Part shown: piece after piece, positions 16,466 through 24,203 of the stretch
Layout of the letters: each line of letters opens with the position of its first letter
Position numbering within the stretch: the stretch's first letter is position 1
Assembly: GCA_004322365.1 (NCBI GenBank)
Contig: SCTS01000005.1
Span: 71,153 to 135,152 of the forward strand
Reading direction: 5' to 3'
Origin: Patescibacteria group bacterium
GTDB lineage: Bacteria > Patescibacteria > Paceibacteria > UBA9973 > UBA2103
Length of the DNA stretch: 64,000 nucleotides
The notes under the pieces: generated by a model
The model's input: the letters and a program-made list of their open reading frames with translations, nothing else
What the model was told of the DNA's origin: nothing
Databases searched by the model: none
Position numbers and translations under genes: made by a program

Positions 16466-16758
16466 CTCCGCGGGTAGGACTCGAACCTACAACCAACTCC
16501 TTACACGTGATCCCCTATTACGAAGGGCGTGGACTATATCATCATCCGATCTGGATGCGAGGCGCTTCGACCTTTCGGTCTACTCCCTTTCGGGATAGTC
16601 TCTACACCTTCTCCAACAAATCGTCAGAGCTTGGCTCGGGATTGCCCATCCTTTTTATAGGATTAGGGTTTCCCCGAATTCACCTCGTTTTTCAATCCCG
16701 ATTCCTCGGGAAGGCTGCCTTTGGACAGGGAGCTGCTCTACCATTGAGCTACCGCGGA
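16466..16758 (-). tRNA. tRNA-Asn(GUU), split by a group I intron
   Basis: Exon 1 (16758-16725, 34 nt) gives acceptor TCCGCGG, D arm GCTC-AATGGTA-GAGC, and anticodon stem GCTCC followed by CTGT. Exon 2 (16503-16466, 38 nt) gives TAA, stem GGAGT, variable loop TGGTT, T arm GTAGG-TTCGAGT-CCTAC, acceptor CCGCGGA and discriminator G. Joined, the anticodon loop reads CTGTTAA, hence anticodon GUU. The G73 discriminator and the TCC start agree with tRNA-Asn. CCA is not encoded. The mature length is 72 nt. The intron falls between anticodon bases 35 and 36. Confidence 0.95.
16504..16724 (-). ncRNA. 221-nt group I intron (IC3-like) in tRNA-Asn
   Basis: P1 can be drawn as exon CUGU plus intron C pairing with GGCAG, giving the canonical U-G pair at the 5' splice site. 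The core elements are present in order: Q-like AATCCCGAGCCAAGCT (16643-16628), R-like GTGTAGAGACTA (16607-16596) and S-like GATATAGTCC (16540-16531). GACTAT and ATAGTC pair as P7. Two GAAA-capped hairpins (TCCC-GAAA-GGGA, GACC-GAAA-GGTC) lie in between. The intron ends in G. There is no internal ORF. It should self-splice with a guanosine cofactor. Confidence 0.93.
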
Positions 16759-16790
16759 ATGTACACAATCAACAGAGTTGATTGGTGATT

Positions 16791-16820
16791 ATTATATACC
16801 CTGACTTGATGATTCAGCAA
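16791..16820 (-). promoter_or_regulatory. promoter of tRNA-Asn
   Basis: On the minus strand TTGCTG (16820-16815), an 18-bp spacer and TATAAT (16796-16791) point towards the tRNA. The start site would lie about 25 bp before the tRNA 5' end. Confidence 0.7.
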
Positions 16821-16836
16821 ACTTAACACTAGGTGT

Positions 16837-16842
16837 TATAAT
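16837..16842 (+). promoter_or_regulatory. extended -10 box of the HNH gene
   Basis: TGTTATAAT; the hexamer ends 7 nt before ATG 16850. The more upstream ATG at 16841 lies inside the box and is rejected as the start. Confidence 0.65.
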
Positions 16843-16849
16843 GTTGCAA

Positions 16850-17191
16850 ATGATAAAGGAATGTAACAAGCACGGACAAACAAAACATTTTCCACGCCCT
16901 GATGGAGCTTTTCGGTGTGGTAAATGCGCTTCTCAGTGGGTAATACAAAATAGACGTCGAAAAAAAGAAAAACTAGTTGAGGAATTCGGTGGAAAATGCG
17001 CCATATGCGGATACAAAAAATATGCAGGGGCATTAGATTTTCATCACCTAGACCGTAAAACAAAATCATTTGCCTTAAGTGTTAAAGGTCTATCCTATTC
17101 ATGGGACAGTATTCTTCAAGAAGCTAAGAAATGTGTTTTAGTATGCAAAAATTGCCACACCGAAATTGAAGCGGGCATTATAAAGCTCTAA
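16850..17191 (+). CDS. HNH endonuclease-like protein with N-terminal zinc ribbon
   Basis: 113 residues. An N-terminal CNKHG...FRCGKC pattern suggests a zinc ribbon. The HNH part has GGKCAICGYKKYAGALDFHH, then KCVLVCKNCHTEIEAG: two CxxC pairs, the HH pair and the final His of the bba-Me finger are all there. Such small HNH proteins are nucleases in homing, restriction or phage systems. It is transcribed divergently from the intron-bearing tRNA-Asn gene, their promoters being about 20 bp apart. A link to intron mobility is possible but not shown. Confidence 0.85.
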   Translation: MIKECNKHGQTKHFPRPDGAFRCGKCASQWVIQNRRRKKEKLVEEFGGKCAICGYKKYAGALDFHHLDRKTKSFALSVKGLSYSWDSILQEAKKCVLVCKNCHTEIEAGIIKL

Positions 17192-17206
17192 AAAGAGCTC
17201 CATTTA

Positions 17207-17473
17207 TTAGACCTTATGAAGCCAGTTCCAGATTTTTGCGAATACAAAACCCACAACTCCGCCCACCACAAAAGTCATCAGTATTAGAGAAAGTGAAGCG
17301 ATAAGATTGAAGGTGTCTACAAGATACACGGCACGAATCATGTGTAACCAGAAAATGAAATCAAGCACTGCTTGTGCTACTCCAAACGCCACAAGTGCTG
17401 ACCAGAGAACATGTACACCCGCAAAGAAAACACCAAGAGTAAGTGCTGTTTTTTTAGGATTGAGTTGCGTCAT
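17207..17473 (-). CDS. small membrane protein, 88 aa
   Basis: 88 residues with two to three hydrophobic helices (about 10-34, 38-50 and 53-80); the last is Gly/Val-rich (LILMTFVVGGVVGFVFAKIW). TATATA lies 5 nt before the ATG, consistent with leaderless transcription. The gene is convergent with the HNH gene. It resembles small conserved membrane proteins of unknown function, and no role can be assigned. Confidence 0.65.
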   Translation of the reverse strand: MTQLNPKKTALTLGVFFAGVHVLWSALVAFGVAQAVLDFIFWLHMIRAVYLVDTFNLIASLSLILMTFVVGGVVGFVFAKIWNWLHKV

Positions 17474-17514
17474 AGAGATATATAAAATTTTATAAAGCTC
17501 TTTTAATTATACCC

Positions 17515-18528
17515 CTATTCTCCCGTGTACTGCCCAAGCGCTGCGAGCGAGTTCATGTGGGCACGCTTGATAAATACTTCCTGTGCTGAGACTACATTCT
17601 CACTCTTCCCTGCCCAAAGTTTTAACGCGCTTGCTTGAAGTGCCCGACCATAGGAGAACGAAAGCTTCCAAGGGAATGCTCCCAGTTTATTCATTGCATT
17701 GAGATTTGCTGTTGCCTCTATCTCACTCTGACCTCCGGAGAGGAATACCACACCAGGGAGATTCGATGGAAGTATTTGCTTAAATAATTCAGTAGTTGCT
17801 TTAGCAACTTCTTCAGGTGTTGCTACGACACCACTCTCCTTTCCAGGGACGATCATGTTTGGTTTCAGAATCATTCCTTCAATTGCAACACCTGCATTAT
17901 TCAATTCCTCAAAAACAGCTTCGAGTGTGCGTTCCGTAACTGCTCGACACACCTCTTGTGTGTTTGACCAATCCATCAACACTTCAGGCTCAACGATAGG
18001 TACTATCCCTACTTCCTGACACATCAATGCATACGATGCGAGCTGTTTTGCATTCTCTCGAATCGCACTGTCTGTTGGTATGCCCTCTCCGATAGTGATG
18101 ACACCACGCCATTTTGCAAAGCGTGCCCCGAGTGCTACATATTCAGGAAGTCTTGCCTTCAATCCTTCCAAGCCTTTTGTTACTGTTTCAACGGTATCAC
18201 CAATCTTCTCTACTCCTTCATCAACCTTAATACCTGCAATCACGCCATTGTCGTTCAACACTTTCACTAAAGTACGCCCGTCTGAAGCATTTTGCCGAAT
18301 AGTTTCGTCAAAAAGAATAACCCCAGAAATATACCTGCCTATATCTGGTGCAGTAAATAACATCTCGCGGTACGCGCGACGATTATCTTCAGTTACTGGA
18401 ATACCGAGTTTCTCAAATTTCTTATTAATATTTCCAAAACTTTCATCCGCCGCGAGAATCCCTTTACCGGGAGCAATCATAGCAAGCGCTGTTTCTTTTA
18501 ATTTTGCGAGTGTGTCGTTTGAAATCAT
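17515..18528 (-). CDS. fructose-bisphosphate aldolase, class I
   Basis: 337 residues, the usual length for the animal/plant-type class I family. It cleaves fructose-1,6-bisphosphate to DHAP and glyceraldehyde-3-phosphate through a Schiff base. Visible motifs: GKGILAADES near residue 22, GVILFDETI, VPIVEPEVL, MILKPNMIVPG with the Schiff-base Lys, and VVFLSGGQSE. An extended TGATATAAT box ends 11 nt before the ATG. It lies just downstream of the GlpX-type phosphatase gene on the same strand, a logical gluconeogenic pair. Confidence 0.96.
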   Translation of the reverse strand: MISNDTLAKLKETALAMIAPGKGILAADESFGNINKKFEKLGIPVTEDNRRAYREMLFTAPDIGRYISGVILFDETIRQNASDGRTLVKVLNDNGVIAGIKVDEGVEKIGDTVETVTKGLEGLKARLPEYVALGARFAKWRGVITIGEGIPTDSAIRENAKQLASYALMCQEVGIVPIVEPEVLMDWSNTQEVCRAVTERTLEAVFEELNNAGVAIEGMILKPNMIVPGKESGVVATPEEVAKATTELFKQILPSNLPGVVFLSGGQSEIEATANLNAMNKLGAFPWKLSFSYGRALQASALKLWAGKSENVVSAQEVFIKRAHMNSLAALGQYTGE

Positions 18529-18555
18529 ATATTTTAAAAATTATATCAATACAAT

Positions 18556-19518
18556 CTATGATGAATAAAACTCTCCGCGTGGGTCACGTCTATGATGCGT
18601 TGTCATGTAACGCACTGTGCCCGACTTTCCACGAATGACTAACGAATGTGTCACTGCTTTACTTTTTGTGAAGCGGACGCCATCTAAAAGTGGTCCATCA
18701 ATGACGCCTGTTGCGGTAAAGGTAAAATCATCGCTCTTTACTAAATCCTTAGTGCTATAGATTTTATTTTCATTCAATCCTGCTTTTTTAACTAACTTTC
18801 TCTGATGTTCATCTTTTGATTTGAACCTACACAACAACTCTCCACCAAGTGCTTTAACGGCAGCAGCCGCAAGCACTGCCTCAGCAGAAGCACCAACACC
18901 CATAAGAATGTCGATTCCGGAATCAAACATCGAAGGTGCAATGGCACCAGCTACATCGCCATCAGTAATAAGACGAACTCGCGCACCAGATGCACGAATA
19001 TCCTTTATAAGTTGCGTGTGTCTATCGCGATCAAGGACAACGACAGTAATATCACCTACTTTCTTTCCAAGTGCTTTTGCTACTTTTTTGATATTTACTG
19101 ACACACTAGCGTCAAGACGAATTACTTTCCGAGCCTTTGGTCCTACTGCAATTTTTTCCATGTAGGTGTCAGGCGCTCCAAGCAATGTGCCCTTAGGTCC
19201 TGCCACAATAACGGAGAGTGCGTTGTATCTTCCATACGCAACACTGTCGGTACACTCAAGTGGATCAACTGCAATGTCCAACACTGGTTTTCCGCCCTTG
19301 CCTAATTTCTCACCTGTATACAGCTCTGGCGCTTCGTCTTTACTTCCCTCTCCAATAACTACACGGCCAGTGAAATTAATTTCATTGAATGCATCACGCA
19401 TCGCATCCACGGCGGCACCGTCAGCTTTAAGTTTGTCACCCTTACCAATCCAATGCCCTGAGGCGACAGCGGCAGCTTCAGTTACTCGCACGAATTCAAG
19501 AGCTAGGTTTCTATCCAT
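18556..19518 (-). CDS. glpX: fructose-1,6-bisphosphatase class II (GlpX type)
   Basis: 320 residues. It begins MDRNLALEFVRVTEAAA, the standard GlpX start, followed by GEGSKDEAPELYTGEKLG (metal/phosphate site), DIAVDPLECTDSVAYG, MGVGASAEAVLAAAA and the C-terminal HSLVIRGKSGTVRY strand. The enzyme removes the C1 phosphate of fructose-1,6-bisphosphate, sometimes also sedoheptulose-1,7-bisphosphate. The family motif DPxEGT reads DPLECT here, a Gly-to-Cys change next to the metal ligands. The aldolase gene follows 27 bp downstream. Activity is likely but the substitution deserves attention. Confidence 0.93.
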   Translation of the reverse strand: MDRNLALEFVRVTEAAAVASGHWIGKGDKLKADGAAVDAMRDAFNEINFTGRVVIGEGSKDEAPELYTGEKLGKGGKPVLDIAVDPLECTDSVAYGRYNALSVIVAGPKGTLLGAPDTYMEKIAVGPKARKVIRLDASVSVNIKKVAKALGKKVGDITVVVLDRDRHTQLIKDIRASGARVRLITDGDVAGAIAPSMFDSGIDILMGVGASAEAVLAAAAVKALGGELLCRFKSKDEHQRKLVKKAGLNENKIYSTKDLVKSDDFTFTATGVIDGPLLDGVRFTKSKAVTHSLVIRGKSGTVRYMTTHHRRDPRGEFYSS

Positions 19519-19589
19519 GGGGAGCAGAGTTTAGGTAAAAATAAATATGAAAAAAGAGTGGCACGGCAATCATACCATTGGCCTCTCAT

Positions 19590-20819
19590 TCAGGTAACTG
19601 CTCGGCGTTTGAAGAAAACAAAGAGGGTTGCCCATGCGAAAAGTGCAAGGGCCATGCCTACAACAAACGGCATGTGAAGTCCAAACAAGCCCGCACCAAC
19701 ACCCGCTACCACCGGAGCTACTCCCTGTGCTAGCGCTTGAAGAGATCCATTAATTCCCATTGCTGCACCTTGTTTTTCTCCTGACACCCCCTTACTTATG
19801 AGAGCTGCGAGATTGGCAACAGAAAGTCCGTTACCTATAGCGAGCAATGGCAACACTACGTACAAAAGTGCACTGGTGGGCACAAAACCGTATGCAAAAA
19901 TAGCTACACCAACCAAAATAAGCGATACACGAAGAATTGCTCGCTCGTTATAGTGCTTTGTAACAATACGGAGCACAACTACTTGGGTGAATATAATCCA
20001 CGCTCCAGTAATACCAAAAAATATACCAACTGCGCTCGCAGTAAATCCAAAACGACTTACTAGCAATATTCCAATAAATGCCGTAAAGAATCCGAAACCA
20101 AGCTGAAGCAAAAATGATGAGAGATACACAGGACGCGCATCTACATCTCTAAATGCAGTTTGAATGTTCCGAACACCTTTAAGAAAATGGAAATCATGAG
20201 AACTATCCCCTTTTCTTGTTTCAGGAAAGAACAGAGAAATAAACATCAAATTCACAACACCAAGCGCGCCCGCAAGCCAGAATGGCGCAGACGCTGCTCC
20301 TGTGATGTGTAAAATCCAACCTCCAAGAATTGGTCCAATAATAAAACCGAGCCCAAACGCTGCGCCAACGAGCCCGAAGTTTTTTGCTCTATCCCTCGGT
20401 TCAGTTACATCAGCAATAGCGGCTTGGGCTATTGAAAAATTGGCAGCGGCAAGCCCTGCGACTGCGCGCGATAAAAATAATAATGGCAATGAGCCAATAA
20501 CAATAGCGAAACCAAACATGAGCTGTGCTACCGCAAGAACCCCAACACCAAATGTAAGAAGACGTTTTCGCCCATACGCATCAGAAAATTCTCCCAAAAT
20601 AGGTGCGGCAATAAACTGCATGAGTCCAAAAATGCCAGTGAGCAAACCTGCAATGAGATACTGCGCGCTAGTACCAAATCCATGAAGAAGAAACGAAGGT
20701 GACGAAGGATCGGTCAGAATGATAGGAATGATAGGAATGATCATCCCGATGCCAATCATGTCGAGGAGCAATGTAACGAAAAGTATTGGAAGGACTCGTT
20801 TTGTTTTTACAACTGACAT
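19590..20819 (-). CDS. MFS transporter, TetA-like
   Basis: 409 residues from ATG 20819 (MSVVKTKRVLPILF), selected because an extended TGCTATACT box ends 6 nt upstream. Twelve hydrophobic helices are apparent. The motif-A loop after helix 2 reads GEFSDAYGRKRLL and helices 4-5 carry RAVAGLAAANFSIAQAAIAD and GLGFIIGPILGG, as in the TetA/DHA1 drug-proton antiporters. Probably a small-molecule exporter; the substrate is not predictable. It is divergent from the transglutaminase-like gene. Confidence 0.9.
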   Translation of the reverse strand: MSVVKTKRVLPILFVTLLLDMIGIGMIIPIIPIILTDPSSPSFLLHGFGTSAQYLIAGLLTGIFGLMQFIAAPILGEFSDAYGRKRLLTFGVGVLAVAQLMFGFAIVIGSLPLLFLSRAVAGLAAANFSIAQAAIADVTEPRDRAKNFGLVGAAFGLGFIIGPILGGWILHITGAASAPFWLAGALGVVNLMFISLFFPETRKGDSSHDFHFLKGVRNIQTAFRDVDARPVYLSSFLLQLGFGFFTAFIGILLVSRFGFTASAVGIFFGITGAWIIFTQVVVLRIVTKHYNERAILRVSLILVGVAIFAYGFVPTSALLYVVLPLLAIGNGLSVANLAALISKGVSGEKQGAAMGINGSLQALAQGVAPVVAGVGAGLFGLHMPFVVGMALALFAWATLFVFFKRRAVT

Positions 20820-20825
20820 TTTGAG

Positions 20826-20831
20826 AGTATA
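20826..20831 (-). promoter_or_regulatory. extended -10 box of the MFS gene
   Basis: TGCTATACT, hexamer ending 6 nt before ATG 20819. Confidence 0.65.
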
Positions 20832-20844
20832 GCAAATCACCCTT

Positions 20845-20850
20845 TATACT
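20845..20850 (+). promoter_or_regulatory. -10 box of the divergent gene
   Basis: TATACT ends 8 nt before ATG 20859; the two divergent -10 boxes are only 13 bp apart. Confidence 0.6.
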
Positions 20851-20858
20851 GATGAAGT

Positions 20859-21485
20859 ATGTTTGATCTTACAAAACAAGAACTCGCTACTCTAAAAAAA
20901 CTTTCAACACCAATTAAGATTCAGGATTTTTTGGATACCCTTCCTATTAACTACGAAAAGAAAGGAGAAACACATATGTCGCCACGGAGGGTACTTCGTG
21001 AGAAAAAAGCGCACTGCATCGAAGGAGCGCTCTTAGCGGCTACTGCACTCTGGATTCATGGTGAAGAACCACTCCTGATGGATCTCACTGCAGCGCCCGA
21101 AGATGATGACCATATTGTTGCTCTCTATAAAAAAAACGGTTACTGGGGTGCAATCTCAAAAACAAATCACGCAGTGCTTCGTTTTCGAGATCCTATATAT
21201 AAAACACTTCGTGAACTCGCACTTTCCTACTTTCACGAATGGTTTCTCGATGAGAACGGACTCAAGATGCTTCGAAGTTATTCAAAACCACTTAATTTGG
21301 AACGACTCGGCACTACTTGGGTTACCGCAGAGGGAGATTTGTGGTATCTCGATAAACATTTAGACAACCTGCCACATTTTTCACTTGTACCGAAGGGCAA
21401 TAAAAAACACCTTCGCCCTGCCGACAAAATGGAGAGAACGGTTGGCAACCTTCGTGAGTGGAAAAGGAAAAATAAGCGAACATAA
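20859..21485 (+). CDS. hypothetical protein, possible transglutaminase-like fold
   Basis: 208 residues. After a short helical N-terminus the segment REKKAHCIEGALLAATALW (about residues 48-66) followed by DDDHIVALYKKNGYWGAISK has the order Cys-helix, then His on a strand, seen in transglutaminase/papain-like folds. No strong family match comes to mind and the third catalytic residue cannot be placed with confidence. The C-terminus is basic. Cytoplasmic, no signal peptide. The fold suggestion is inference from the Cys/His pattern. Confidence 0.7.
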   Translation: MFDLTKQELATLKKLSTPIKIQDFLDTLPINYEKKGETHMSPRRVLREKKAHCIEGALLAATALWIHGEEPLLMDLTAAPEDDDHIVALYKKNGYWGAISKTNHAVLRFRDPIYKTLRELALSYFHEWFLDENGLKMLRSYSKPLNLERLGTTWVTAEGDLWYLDKHLDNLPHFSLVPKGNKKHLRPADKMERTVGNLREWKRKNKRT

Positions 21486-21642
21486 AGTCGCTCATTCACA
21501 GCGGTATAAATACGTATCAGAGTGTTTATTTTTTGTAGCATGTATACCCCGTGAGATAACGGATCAGAGAATACGTGCCAGCGAAAATCTTGATGGGAGA
21601 AAAATTCTAATCTTTTCCACACGAACATAATATCTTATGGGG

Positions 21643-21648
21643 TATACT
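21643..21648 (+). promoter_or_regulatory. -10 box TATACT
   Basis: Ends 8 nt before ATG 21657. Confidence 0.6.
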
Positions 21649-21656
21649 AGCCACTC

Positions 21657-21962
21657 ATGAGCGAACTACAATTTCCTGACATACAGCCAGACATTCTCAT
21701 TCTTGATGATTCACAAGACGAAACGGTGCAATTAAAACAATTTATCTTCCACGTTGAAAATGGCGATTACTTTGCCATGCTTGCAACACTCTTAGGATTC
21801 GTCGAAGAAACAGCAAGCAAACTTGAAGAAAAAGATGAAGCAATGAAAATCGCTGAAGCGCAGATTGCTCGTCTACGCAAAAATTTACAGTACCTCCACG
21901 AAAACTACACCATCACACCAAAGAAGAAGCCTATTACAGCTGAACCAACACTCGATATTTAA
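21657..21962 (+). CDS. hypothetical acidic helical protein, 101 aa
   Basis: 101 residues. An acidic N-terminus (LILDDSQDETV) is followed by a long helical region with Leu/Glu/Lys heptads (about 45-85) and a Lys-rich end. No family recognised. It is followed 4 bp later by another helical protein gene on the same strand, so the pair is probably cotranscribed from the upstream leaderless promoter. Confidence 0.65.
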   Translation: MSELQFPDIQPDILILDDSQDETVQLKQFIFHVENGDYFAMLATLLGFVEETASKLEEKDEAMKIAEAQIARLRKNLQYLHENYTITPKKKPITAEPTLDI

Positions 21963-21966
21963 AAAA

Positions 21967-22347
21967 ATGAAAGAAAGGTTGGAAGGAGGAGAGCGAATAA
22001 CAAAAGAAGAAGCTCTGGCTGACCTTTTCACTATAGAGAAGAAAACTCTTCGGGAGTGCTTAGTGTATCTTGCCTGGCTTGACCAGGAGATGGCAAGAAT
22101 CCAAGAAATACCAAAAGATCGTGGAGCAGAAATAGAGGAAGAAGAATTTAAACTCACTCTAGAAGATGCTCAATTACGAACTCGCTCAGGACGAACGCAA
22201 TCAGCACGAATAGCGTATGAAGATGCTTTATATAATGCAAAATACAGTAAGCATCCTAAAATCATGGGGATGGTTGCTCAGATTGAGGATGCGATGAAGG
22301 CTCTTCCAGACAACAAAGGTGTGACAGAACGTCCTGACGATATCTAA
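21967..22347 (+). CDS. hypothetical helical protein, 126 aa
   Basis: The open frame is longer, but ATG 21967 is the first start after the previous stop and gives 126 residues (MKERLEGGERITKEEA). It is highly charged and helical with a Glu-rich middle (GAEIEEEEFKL). No catalytic motif. The operon with the preceding small acidic protein suggests they act together. Function unknown. It is convergent with lexA, with a gap of 10 bp. Confidence 0.65.
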   Translation: MKERLEGGERITKEEALADLFTIEKKTLRECLVYLAWLDQEMARIQEIPKDRGAEIEEEEFKLTLEDAQLRTRSGRTQSARIAYEDALYNAKYSKHPKIMGMVAQIEDAMKALPDNKGVTERPDDI

Positions 22348-22357
22348 AAATATCCTT

Positions 22358-22924
22358 TTAATATTTTCTAATCACGCCACGCACAATTGCGGTGATAGTG
22401 AGTTCATCTTCAGGATAAATTGGCTTGTATGCGCTGTTAGCTGGTTCCAAATAAGGCTTCCCTTTTTTCATACGGAAATATTTCATCGTCCATCCGCCAT
22501 CAACTTCGGCAATAACTATCTCCCCTTCTTTTGCGACAGTTGCTCGCTCTGCAATAACCATGTCACCCTCTACAATACCTGCATCTTTCATAGAGTCACC
22601 TTTCACCCGAAGTAAATATGTCTGCTCACGGTCACGGATAAGATAGTCATCTAATGAAATACTATCAAGTACCTCCTCTTCAGCAGTTGCAGGCATGCCG
22701 GCTTCTACAAGACCTAAGATTTTTATTTCTCCCAAAACTGTTGTAGGAATGAGGCGTCCTCGGCGGTCTTTCTTCAACTGCCCTCGACGCACTAAACGCT
22801 CAACCAATTTGAATACGGAATCCTTGGAGCGGAGACCTGTGATATCCATTATTTCCGCGTACGACGGCATGCGCCAACGAGACCTATAAAACTGAAGAAT
22901 CTCTCTCAAATACGATGTATCCAT
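22358..22924 (-). CDS. lexA: LexA SOS repressor
   Basis: 188 residues from ATG 22924 (MDTSYLREILQFYRSR); a longer frame to 22990 would run through the SOS box and is rejected. N-terminal winged helix-turn-helix (residues 1-65). The cleavage site is the Ala-Gly pair in LVEAGMPA. The S24 peptidase domain carries VKGDSMKDAGI with the catalytic Ser and a Lys in GGWTMKYFRMKKG. LexA represses DNA-repair genes until RecA filaments trigger self-cleavage. The operator overlapping its own promoter indicates autoregulation. Confidence 0.96.
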   Translation of the reverse strand: MDTSYLREILQFYRSRWRMPSYAEIMDITGLRSKDSVFKLVERLVRRGQLKKDRRGRLIPTTVLGEIKILGLVEAGMPATAEEEVLDSISLDDYLIRDREQTYLLRVKGDSMKDAGIVEGDMVIAERATVAKEGEIVIAEVDGGWTMKYFRMKKGKPYLEPANSAYKPIYPEDELTITAIVRGVIRKY

Positions 22925-22932
22925 ATACTTGC

Positions 22933-22954
22933 AGTATAAGCGAACGAACGTTCG
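22933..22954 (-). promoter_or_regulatory. lexA promoter with SOS box
   Basis: CGAACGAACGTTCG at 22941-22954 matches the Gram-positive LexA box (CGAACRNRYGTTYC) at 13 of 14 positions. TATACT on the minus strand at 22938-22933 lies 2 bp downstream of the box and ends 8 nt before the ATG. Confidence 0.88.
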
Positions 22955-22992
22955 CCGTGCAAGATTAGTTATCCACTCCTCCCCTAACAACC

Positions 22993-24078
22993 TTAGTTAA
23001 AGACCTTAGAAACAAGCTTCTTGAGCTGGGTGCGGAAATTCACCGTGGGGATAGCTACGCCTACATAACGCTCAACACTACCCGCAAACATATCAGCTGA
23101 ATGTTCCCACGAAAATGTAAGTGCTTTTTCACGACACTTCTCTCGCGAGAGTGTTAAACATTTTTTAGCAGCCTCAGTGAGATCATCGCTCAAAAATCCA
23201 TCAACTCCATCTTCAATAACATCCTTTGGCCCCATAACATTGTGTGCGGCAACTGGAAGGCCACACGCAAGCGCCTCAAGTACCACTAAACCAAATGTTT
23301 CAGTACGCGAAGGGAAAACAAAAACATCAGACGCTGAAAGAATGTCGATGAGCTCCTGACCTCGCTTGTAACCAAGAAATACATTTTTCTTGCCATACCT
23401 TCGTTCTAATTTTTTTCGCTCAGGCCCATCCCCTACCACCAGTTTTGTGCCAGGAAGTTCCATGCTCAAAAATTCCTCAACACTCTTCTCTTTTGCAATC
23501 CTTCCAAAATATACAAAAATAGGGTGCTGAAATTTTACCTCCGCTCTCTTTTCTTCATTTGGCTTGAAAACAGAGGTATCAATACCTGGTGGCCATAGAA
23601 CAACATTCTTAAAATTATGCGCCTCAAGTTCAGCCTTTAGTGTTTCATTACTTGCCATAACCGCCTCGGCCGCACTATGAAACCAAGACATGTACACTCG
23701 AGAGAAGACAGCAAGTAGTGTTCCCCCAAATATGTAATGAGGGAGGTATCGTGGAAAATTGGTGTGATATGAGGTAGTGAATGCAATACCTCTCCGCTTT
23801 AGTAATGATCGGGCTGAGAGCCCTAGTGTCCACTCAGTTGCAATGTGTACATACTCTGGCTGGACTGAATCAAATATCTTTTTCATTTTCCTATCAGGAA
23901 AAAATGTCATAGAGATTTCTGGGTACAGTGGAAACGGGAACGCAATAAAAAGTCCTGGATGCACAACAGTGACTTCAAAATCACGCTCTTTAAGATACGG
24001 AATAGTTCGCTCAAAGAGCGTTACCACTCCGTTCACCTGTGGCGCCCAAGCGTCAGTGACTATAATGAGTTTCTTCAT
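22993..24078 (-). CDS. glycosyltransferase family 4
   Basis: 361 residues with GT-B fold. The N-terminal Rossmann half opens with IIVTDAWAPQVNGVVTLFE, typical of the GT4 subgroup that includes diacylglycerol mannosyl/glucosyltransferases and SqdX. The C-terminal half has FVYFGRIAKEKSVEEFL, the nucleotide-site strand VVGDGPERKKLE and the E-x7-E-type motif GLVVLEALACGLPVAAHN. It transfers a sugar from a nucleotide donor to a lipid or glycan acceptor, probably in envelope biogenesis. Exact donor and acceptor are unknown. lexA follows downstream. Confidence 0.92.
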   Translation of the reverse strand: MKKLIIVTDAWAPQVNGVVTLFERTIPYLKERDFEVTVVHPGLFIAFPFPLYPEISMTFFPDRKMKKIFDSVQPEYVHIATEWTLGLSARSLLKRRGIAFTTSYHTNFPRYLPHYIFGGTLLAVFSRVYMSWFHSAAEAVMASNETLKAELEAHNFKNVVLWPPGIDTSVFKPNEEKRAEVKFQHPIFVYFGRIAKEKSVEEFLSMELPGTKLVVGDGPERKKLERRYGKKNVFLGYKRGQELIDILSASDVFVFPSRTETFGLVVLEALACGLPVAAHNVMGPKDVIEDGVDGFLSDDLTEAAKKCLTLSREKCREKALTFSWEHSADMFAGSVERYVGVAIPTVNFRTQLKKLVSKVFN

Positions 24079-24190
24079 GCAGTAGAAATTATTTCAGAGA
24101 AAATACCGCCAACGGGTTTACTTATTCAATGATACCTTGAATTCTCTTAGAAAAAAACGATTAATCTTTCATTCCCAAACTCACCTATGT

Positions 24191-24196
24191 TACACT
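24191..24196 (+). promoter_or_regulatory. extended -10 box of purF
   Basis: TGTTACACT; the hexamer ends 7 nt before ATG 24204. Confidence 0.6.
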
Positions 24197-24203
24197 TCGA
24201 TTA

